Below are positions 58,503-64,000 of a stretch of 64,000 bases of DNA, one piece after another. Made by a program: the position numbers and the translations under genes. Positions within the stretch are counted from its first letter, which is position 1, and each line of letters starts with the position of its first letter. A model generated the notes under the pieces. The model worked only from the letters and a program-made list of their open reading frames with translations. It was not told the origin of the DNA and did not search any database. Origin of the DNA: Lysobacterales bacterium (GTDB lineage: Bacteria > Pseudomonadota > Gammaproteobacteria > Xanthomonadales > Xanthomonadaceae); assembly GCA_017302135.1 (NCBI GenBank), contig JAFLDZ010000006.1, forward strand, positions 62,001 through 126,000, written 5' to 3'.

Positions 58503-59354
58503 ATGTCGCATCACGCCTCCCTCGCGCTGTTGCTCGCTGTCGCGGCGCTGACCAGCGCCTGCAAGCCATCCGCCGCTCCGCAATCGGCTGTTGAAGCAGC
58601 GGCGGTCGAAGCCGCTGCACCGCAAGCCGTCGCAATCGCAGCGTCCGCGCCGGAATCCCCGTCGCCCGCCGCCGGGACTCCGGCTGCTGCCGATGCCGCG
58701 CGCATCGTTACCGAGGTGATGCGCCAGCAGTATCCGGACGGTTACGACGAGAAACACGATTGCTGGGCGTTCTCGCGCAAATCCGCAGACGGCGAGACCG
58801 CATATTGCATGCGATCCCATCCAGCGCAGTGGGCCGATGGCGAAAACGGAAATTCGTTTTATTTCATCGCCAGCAGCGCAAGCGATATCAACGACGATCT
58901 GCGCTATGCGTATGGATCCGTTGATGCCGGCCTCATGGGCGCATTCCAGGTGTCGATCGGCACCGATGGCGGATGGACGCTGACGTCCGCGTCCAAAGCG
59001 ATGGATTTCGGCACGGCTGGTGCGTGCGGTTGCGAGGACGCCAGGCTCGTGAAACTGGGACGCAGCTATTACGGCTGGATGTTCACCAGCGGCGGCATGT
59101 GGCAGGGGATCCTGGTCTCCAACCACGAGATCGTCGCGCCGCATGATGGTGTATTCAAGAATCTCAGCGCGATTCCAGAAATACGCGAAGAGGCGCAGGA
59201 CGTGCGGTACGCGGTCACGGTCGTCGATGGCGATCCCGATCTGGATGTCTTTCCGCTGAAAGTGGAAAAGCTGGCATCCGGCAGGAAAACCGGCGAGCGC
59301 ATCGTCGGATTCGATCGCGGCAAATGGGCATATCAAACGATCGGCGATTTTTGA
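58503..59354 (+). CDS. Lipoprotein, candidate immunity (X-Tfi type)
   Basis: This 283-aa protein has a lipoprotein signal (LLLAVAALTSAC), an Ala/Pro-rich linker to about residue 60 and a globular domain with four Cys (KHDCWAFS, TAYCMRSH, GACGCED). It lies 57 nt upstream of a peptidoglycan-degrading XVIPCD effector. In X-T4SS loci the upstream lipoprotein is the periplasmic inhibitor of such effectors. No further family is recognised; the role is inferred from context. Confidence 0.75.
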   Translation: MSHHASLALLLAVAALTSACKPSAAPQSAVEAAAVEAAAPQAVAIAASAPESPSPAAGTPAAADAARIVTEVMRQQYPDGYDEKHDCWAFSRKSADGETAYCMRSHPAQWADGENGNSFYFIASSASDINDDLRYAYGSVDAGLMGAFQVSIGTDGGWTLTSASKAMDFGTAGACGCEDARLVKLGRSYYGWMFTSGGMWQGILVSNHEIVAPHDGVFKNLSAIPEIREEAQDVRYAVTVVDGDPDLDVFPLKVEKLASGRKTGERIVGFDRGKWAYQTIGDF

Positions 59355-59411
59355 TTTCGAACAGATATCGACAAATACACAGATACCAACACCTACCCGA
59401 GGGGAAGCGAC

Positions 59412-61598
59412 ATGGCAGGCAACGAAAAACTGGATCAGCGCTGGGACGCATCGAAGCAAGTACTGGTCGATGCCGCGAGAACGGCGGGCGTCGATCCCGA
59501 CATCATGGTCAAGATTTCCGGGTTCGAGTCGGGCTTCAATTCCCATGCCAAGCCTGTTTCGAGCAACCCGGACAAGAACACGATCACGCAGTTCGACGGC
59601 ACCAAGGCGATTTCTTCCGCATACGGCTATGGCCAGTTCCTCAATGCCACGTGGAACGACATGATCCACAAGTACGGAGAGAAGTACGGTATCGAGGGTG
59701 CCGACAAAATGACGGTGAGTCAGACCAACGATCCCGCCATCCGTGACAACCCGAAATTGCAGGCGGCGATGCTCGCCGAGTTCACGCGCGAGAATGTCGT
59801 CAAGGGCGCGAAGCTGGGCGGTCCCGATACGGATGCCAATGTCTACGCCTTCCACAATCTGGGTGGCGACGACGCGACCAAGTTCCTCAACGCGATGCGC
59901 GAAAACCCCAATCAGCGCGTCGATCAGGTGCTTTCGGCGAAAGTCATCAGCGGTAATCCGTCGCTGTACGGAGATGGCAGCAAGACGCTTGCGGAGTCGT
60001 ACAGCGTGATGGGCCAGCACATGGACCGCTACGAGAAATACGCCACGGAGGCGCGCACGATGGCCGGGCAAACGCCGACACCGGACAATCCCAAGCCCAC
60101 GCCCGACAACACCCCGCAACAAACCCCCGGGACGACTCAAAAAGGCGATCCCAACTGGCCGGCGCCGGGCAACTACACCATCAACAAGGCCGACAAGCCG
60201 CGCGAAGGCGAAGGCGAATTCGGCACGCCGCGCGGCGATCACAGGCACGGCGGCATCGACATCGTCGGCAAGGTCGGCGATCCGATCGAATCGATGCGGC
60301 CGGGCAAGGTGATCGCGGTGAAGCCCAACAACGGGGATGCCGGCAACATGATCACGATCGATCACGGCGGCGGCCTGACCACGACCTACATGCATCTGGA
60401 CAAGATCAAGGTGCAACTGGGGCAGGATGTCACCGAAAACACGGTCATCGGCACCATGGGTCGCAGCGGCAATACGCCCAAACAAGGCGATACCCACCTG
60501 CATTTCGAGACGCGCGAGAATGGTGTTGCGGTGGATCCGCGCAAGTACCTGACGTTCCCGGGACAAACCCAGAACCCGAATTCGCAGGGCTCCGCGATGG
60601 CCGACGGGAAATTGTCGTCGGGCGACAAAGGCCCGGAAGTCGAGCGCTTGCAGAAGCAGTTGAATGCGCTGGGGTATACCGATGCTGCGGATCGCAAGCT
60701 CGGCGAAGACGGCAAGTACGGAAAGAACACCAAGGACGCGGTGGAACAGTTCCAGCGCGAGAACGGTCTGAACCCCACCGGCGTCGCCGATGCCGCGACG
60801 CTCAAGATGGCCGACCGTGGCATGACCCGCTTCGCGATGAAGGACGACGTGCTGCAGCCCGGCGAGCGCGGCCCCGATGTTCGCAGTCTGCAGCAGAGCC
60901 TCATCGATGCGGGCTTCAAAGGTGCGGACGGCAAGCCGCTGGGTGTCGACGGCGTTTACGGCGACAACACCAAAGCGGCGGTCGGCGCTTACCAGAAGGC
61001 CAACGGGCTTCCGGAGACGGGCGTTGCGGACAAGGCGACCCTGGTCAAGATGGGCGAGATCATCGTGGTCGAAACACGTGAGCCGAAGCTGCCCACCGAC
61101 CCGACCAAACCTGCGGATCAAACGAAGCCGACAGACCAGACCAAGCCCACCGACCAGACCAAGCCGGCAGATCAACCGACGCAAACCGACAAGCCGCTGA
61201 TCTCCAATCCCAATCATCCGGACAACAAGCTGTATCAGCAGGCGGTGTCGAACCTGGAGCAATTGGGGCCGAGCGGGGGCTTCAAGTCGCGCGAAGAACT
61301 GGAGAAGGCGGCAGCGGCGGTAGCGGCGGATGCCAAGGCCACCGGTCTGCAGAGCATCGATCATGTCAGCCGTACTTCGGCGCCGAGCGGGCAGAATTTC
61401 CTGGTCGCGGTGCAGGGCGATCCGACCAGTCCTGCAGCGAAGAACGCCTACATCGATCATGGTCAGGCGGTGAACCAGGGCGTCGACCAGAGCACGAAGA
61501 TGGCCGAAGCGGTCAAGCCGGCGGTGCAGCCGACGCTGCAAACGCTGCAGACCGACCAGCCGCAGCAGGAATCGAACAAGGTCGTGGCCGGCCGATAG
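59412..61598 (+). CDS. T4SS effector: lytic transglycosylase + M23 + PG-binding + XVIPCD
   Basis: This 728-aa protein combines an SLT-like domain (about 15-200; catalytic Glu39 in SGFESGFNSHAK, AYGYGQFLNATW), an M23 endopeptidase (about 250-385; His279-x3-Asp283 in HRHGGIDI, His362-Leu-His364), two PG_binding_1 domains (about 400-555; GDKGPEVERLQKQLNALGY), a TKPTDQ repeat linker (about 560-585) and a XVIPCD (about 595-728). Two different cell-wall bonds could thus be cut by one toxin. It has no Sec signal, as expected for T4SS delivery. Confidence 0.88.
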   Translation: MAGNEKLDQRWDASKQVLVDAARTAGVDPDIMVKISGFESGFNSHAKPVSSNPDKNTITQFDGTKAISSAYGYGQFLNATWNDMIHKYGEKYGIEGADKMTVSQTNDPAIRDNPKLQAAMLAEFTRENVVKGAKLGGPDTDANVYAFHNLGGDDATKFLNAMRENPNQRVDQVLSAKVISGNPSLYGDGSKTLAESYSVMGQHMDRYEKYATEARTMAGQTPTPDNPKPTPDNTPQQTPGTTQKGDPNWPAPGNYTINKADKPREGEGEFGTPRGDHRHGGIDIVGKVGDPIESMRPGKVIAVKPNNGDAGNMITIDHGGGLTTTYMHLDKIKVQLGQDVTENTVIGTMGRSGNTPKQGDTHLHFETRENGVAVDPRKYLTFPGQTQNPNSQGSAMADGKLSSGDKGPEVERLQKQLNALGYTDAADRKLGEDGKYGKNTKDAVEQFQRENGLNPTGVADAATLKMADRGMTRFAMKDDVLQPGERGPDVRSLQQSLIDAGFKGADGKPLGVDGVYGDNTKAAVGAYQKANGLPETGVADKATLVKMGEIIVVETREPKLPTDPTKPADQTKPTDQTKPTDQTKPADQPTQTDKPLISNPNHPDNKLYQQAVSNLEQLGPSGGFKSREELEKAAAAVAADAKATGLQSIDHVSRTSAPSGQNFLVAVQGDPTSPAAKNAYIDHGQAVNQGVDQSTKMAEAVKPAVQPTLQTLQTDQPQQESNKVVAGR

Positions 61599-61786
61599 CC
61601 GGTTGGAGTGGCCGTTGATGGCGCCGGGCTTCCGGCGCCGGATGTGCCGCGATGGATGTGCGGCGCCGATTCGCGAATGCGGGTCGGCGTCGGTGCATCA
61701 TGTGTCGGTCCTGGGGAGCACAGGCCGTGCTGCGTCTGGCCGTGCTGTATCGGATATCGCAATCGAACCGTGAGGAGCAGCCCGTC

Positions 61787-62548
61787 GTGTCGAATATGAT
61801 GAGAGTGCTTGCGCTGCTCGGCGTGCTGGCGATCGCCGCCTGCAGGGCAGATCAGCCCGCGTCCCCGGTGGAGCGCGCGTCCGAGCCGGAAGCGGCTGCC
61901 CCGACACTGGGCGGCCAGGGATCAGTCCAGGGGTCAGTTCAGGGGGAACATCGCATGACCGTGTTGAATGAGTTGTTGGCCCTGTTCGCCACTGAAAGCG
62001 GCGTGCGTTGGCAGTCTTACGACGGCATCGCGGGCGTTGCGTGGCGGGACCCACAACCCATCGAAACGCCGGAAGTGGCCGATCCCGACGCGAGATTCTC
62101 GCGCTCCGGCACGCTGACGCTCGCGGGATTCGCCGAGACCGATCTGCCTGATGGAAACGTCGGTGCCGATGCCGGCGTGCGTCGCGGCAACGAAGGCGAA
62201 TCGGGCGTCACCCTCAGCGGCGACGCCGACCGGGTGAACGGGATATCGGTGCTCAAGTTCTATCCGAGCGACGACTACGAAGCCATTCTCCGCCAGCAGT
62301 TCGCCGCAGGCGCGACGCTCGTGCCGGAAGCCGACCGCTGTGCCCTGGATTTCGGTACGAAGGCCGAAAACACCGGGAACAACAAGTTCTATCGCATCGA
62401 GATCGGCGCCGCCACGCTCGCCCACGTCGAAGCCTTCGTCGATGAGGACGCCGGCCCGTCCGGTCCCGGGTCCACCGCCTTCGTGTTCTACAGGACGAAG
62501 CCCGAACAAAGAATTGCGGCAATGCAATGTCACCCGGTCCAGCCGTAA
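61787..62548 (+). CDS. Lipoprotein, candidate immunity for the next effector
   Basis: This 253-aa protein has a lipobox (LGVLAIAAC), a Ser/Pro/Glu-rich linker and a globular domain (ESGVRWQSYDG, GVAWRDPQPIE, ISVLKFYPSDD, two Cys). The GTG at 61787 is preferred because GAGGAG lies 9 nt upstream; ATGs follow at 61796 and 61799. It precedes an effector gene by 49 nt, mirroring the pair upstream. It is not obviously similar to the first lipoprotein. Confidence 0.72.
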   Translation: MSNMMRVLALLGVLAIAACRADQPASPVERASEPEAAAPTLGGQGSVQGSVQGEHRMTVLNELLALFATESGVRWQSYDGIAGVAWRDPQPIETPEVADPDARFSRSGTLTLAGFAETDLPDGNVGADAGVRRGNEGESGVTLSGDADRVNGISVLKFYPSDDYEAILRQQFAAGATLVPEADRCALDFGTKAENTGNNKFYRIEIGAATLAHVEAFVDEDAGPSGPGSTAFVFYRTKPEQRIAAMQCHPVQP

Positions 62549-62597
62549 GCGGCTGTGCGCGATTTTCCACCGTCGATATCCATAGAGGAGCGAACTG

Positions 62598-64000
62598 ATG
62601 GCTGATATCCGACAGAAAGCAGTGGCCACTGCCAATCACTACGATCAGGGCAACATCGCGGGCCTGGATGCAGCGATGACCCGGCGTTTGATCGCCTCCA
62701 CCGTGCTGACGGAAAGTCATGGCGGCGATCTTGCGGTCACCAACAAGCAGGGCTATGTCGGCCGCTATCAGGCCGGTGCCGGCTGGTTGGCGGATGCCGG
62801 CTATGTCGACGCCGACAAACTCAAGGCGTCGATGGCGGGCTACAAGAACGAATGGGCCTGGGCGCAAGCCGGAGGCATGACGAAGTTCCTCGAAAACCCG
62901 TCGAACTGGAACAACGGTCTGAGCCTGGAGAAATACAAGGCCTCCGACGATCTGCAGGACCGCGCGTTCAAGACCAACTGCGACAAGACCTATCAGCGCG
63001 CGATCAAGGAAGGCGTGCTGGATGCTGACGATTCGCCGGAAAAAGTCGCCGGGTTTCTCAAGGCGCGACATATTTCCGGTTACGGCGGTGCCGTGGCCGC
63101 GGCCACCGGCGGTCGCGTGTATGCGGACAGCAACGGCACCAGCAACTACGACTACATGCACGACATCACCCGCAATCGCGATGGCTTGAATCAATTCATG
63201 TCGCAGGGCGGGCAGGTGCAGTCGCCCGCTTCGAAACCGGCGCCGATGGAGTCTTCGGCGCCCGCGAATTTCGCGGCCAGCGGTTTTCTCATGCAGCAGA
63301 CGCCCGAAGTGCGCGCCTATCTCGATCTGGTCGCATGGAAAGAGGTGCGCCCGGGCCATTCGCTCAATGCGGATGGTTCTCCGTCGGGCTATCGCGATCG
63401 CAACGGCGTGCCGGGCAGCATGGGCACCATGCCCGAGTCGGCGGTCGCCAACAACGGCACCTTCCCGCGCGACGAACTGCAGTACAACGTCGGCCGCTAC
63501 CAGATGAAGCAGGTCGACGTGGACGACATGCGCAAGCGCTACGACCCGAAGATCGACGATTTCTCGCCGGAGAGCCAGGACCGCATCGCGGTCGCCAAAA
63601 TGAAGTACCGCGATGTGATCGAACCGCTGCAAAGCGGCGATATCCGCACCGCGATCCACAACGGCGGAAAAGAGTGGGCGTCGCTGCCGGGCTCGCCGTA
63701 CGGGCAGGTGCAGCAGGGCTACACCATCGACAAGGCGGTCGATTACTACAACCAGCGGCTGAGCTTCCATCGCGCGCTCGATCAGGGCCAGACGCCGCCC
63801 GCGCAGACCGATGCGCGGCCGACGCAGAGTCAGGGCGGCGGCATCAACGACACGCTGCTGCTCAAGGGCGAGCGCGGCGAAGGCGTGAAGCAGTTGCAGG
63901 AAGCGCTCAACAAGGCCGGTATCCGCGATGCGGAAGGCAAGCCGCTGCCGACGACCGGCAACTTCGGTGACATGACCGATGCGGCGGTGCGCAAGTATCA
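62598..64000 (+). CDS. T4SS-type effector with two lysozyme-like domains (partial)
   Basis: The gene runs past the window end; 467 complete codons are seen. Residues about 10-215 form a lysozyme-like domain (Glu39 in VLTESHGG, QGYVGRYQ). Residues about 235-400 match phage lambda endolysin-type (GH104) transglycosylases: Glu249 in VAWKEV, VGRYQMK, DFSPESQDRIA, GDIRTAI, WASLPGSPYGQ. A PG_binding_1 domain begins near 413 (LKGERGEGVKQLQEAL). A C-terminal XVIPCD is expected but not seen. GAGGAG precedes the ATG. Confidence 0.85.
   Translation, partial: MADIRQKAVATANHYDQGNIAGLDAAMTRRLIASTVLTESHGGDLAVTNKQGYVGRYQAGAGWLADAGYVDADKLKASMAGYKNEWAWAQAGGMTKFLENPSNWNNGLSLEKYKASDDLQDRAFKTNCDKTYQRAIKEGVLDADDSPEKVAGFLKARHISGYGGAVAAATGGRVYADSNGTSNYDYMHDITRNRDGLNQFMSQGGQVQSPASKPAPMESSAPANFAASGFLMQQTPEVRAYLDLVAWKEVRPGHSLNADGSPSGYRDRNGVPGSMGTMPESAVANNGTFPRDELQYNVGRYQMKQVDVDDMRKRYDPKIDDFSPESQDRIAVAKMKYRDVIEPLQSGDIRTAIHNGGKEWASLPGSPYGQVQQGYTIDKAVDYYNQRLSFHRALDQGQTPPAQTDARPTQSQGGGINDTLLLKGERGEGVKQLQEALNKAGIRDAEGKPLPTTGNFGDMTDAAVRKY

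Noticed and set aside
58323..61541. A 1072-codon minus-strand open frame opposite the SLT/M23 effector
   Set aside because: The plus strand has unmistakable SLT, M23, PG-binding and XVIPCD domains; the minus frame is compositional shadow.

Overview
The window looks like chromosome from a GC-rich gammaproteobacterium of the Xanthomonadaceae (Lysobacter, Luteimonas or Xanthomonas type). The grounds are: an arginine cluster using acetylated intermediates (N-acetylornithine carbamoyltransferase, M20 deacetylase, fused NAG kinase/synthase), a DksA relative with a long Lys/Ala/Pro tail, GTAG- and GTGGGAG-type REP palindromes, and two loci of Xanthomonas-type T4SS effectors ending in XVIPCD domains. 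No rRNA, insertion sequence, prophage or CRISPR array is visible, and one tRNA is present. The genus is an inference.

Layout. 0.1-12.3 kb is housekeeping: mtaD-ubiG-HAD phosphatase-hypothetical-folE2 on plus, M23 peptidase/pyrC/yidD on minus, the DksA relative, an MFS exporter, sufE and cysS, with a highly structured intergenic repeat at 10.6-10.9 kb. 12.8-23.1 kb is the arginine/proline operon argF'-argG-argE'-argB-GNAT-argC-argH-proB-proA. Its leader has the layout of a classical attenuator: a short Arg-containing peptide, alternative hairpins and a terminator. 23.1-28.9 kb (minus) is a pgaABCD operon for poly-GlcNAc biofilm polysaccharide, followed by about 1 kb without a recognisable gene.

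29.9-33.9 kb (minus, lower GC) is a T4SS effector locus. It holds a 795-aa protein with an N-terminal PIN-like nuclease domain and a C-terminal XVIPCD, two upstream genes that share an N-terminal domain (immunity candidates), and a frameshifted fragment of a further copy, next to tRNA-Pro(CGG). 34.3-45.3 kb holds hisS, an unusually long histidine ammonia-lyase, a TrpR-like regulator with a palindromic operator over its own promoter, and a compact hisGDCBHAF-IE operon in which almost every junction overlaps by about 4 nt.

45.3-57.7 kb is mixed: a 7TMR-DISM GGDEF protein, a calcineurin-like phosphoesterase, a YdeI-family protein, a C13 peptidase coupled to methionine-salvage mtnC with mtnD and mtnB nearby, a HiPIP, an APC permease, a NUDIX protein, a small lipoprotein, efpL and an SDR. 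57.9-64.0 kb (plus) is a second effector locus: a leftover effector 5' end, then lipoprotein - SLT/M23/PG-binding/XVIPCD effector - lipoprotein - double-lysozyme effector that runs off the window. These read as alternating immunity and toxin genes for contact-dependent killing of other bacteria through a T4SS encoded elsewhere.
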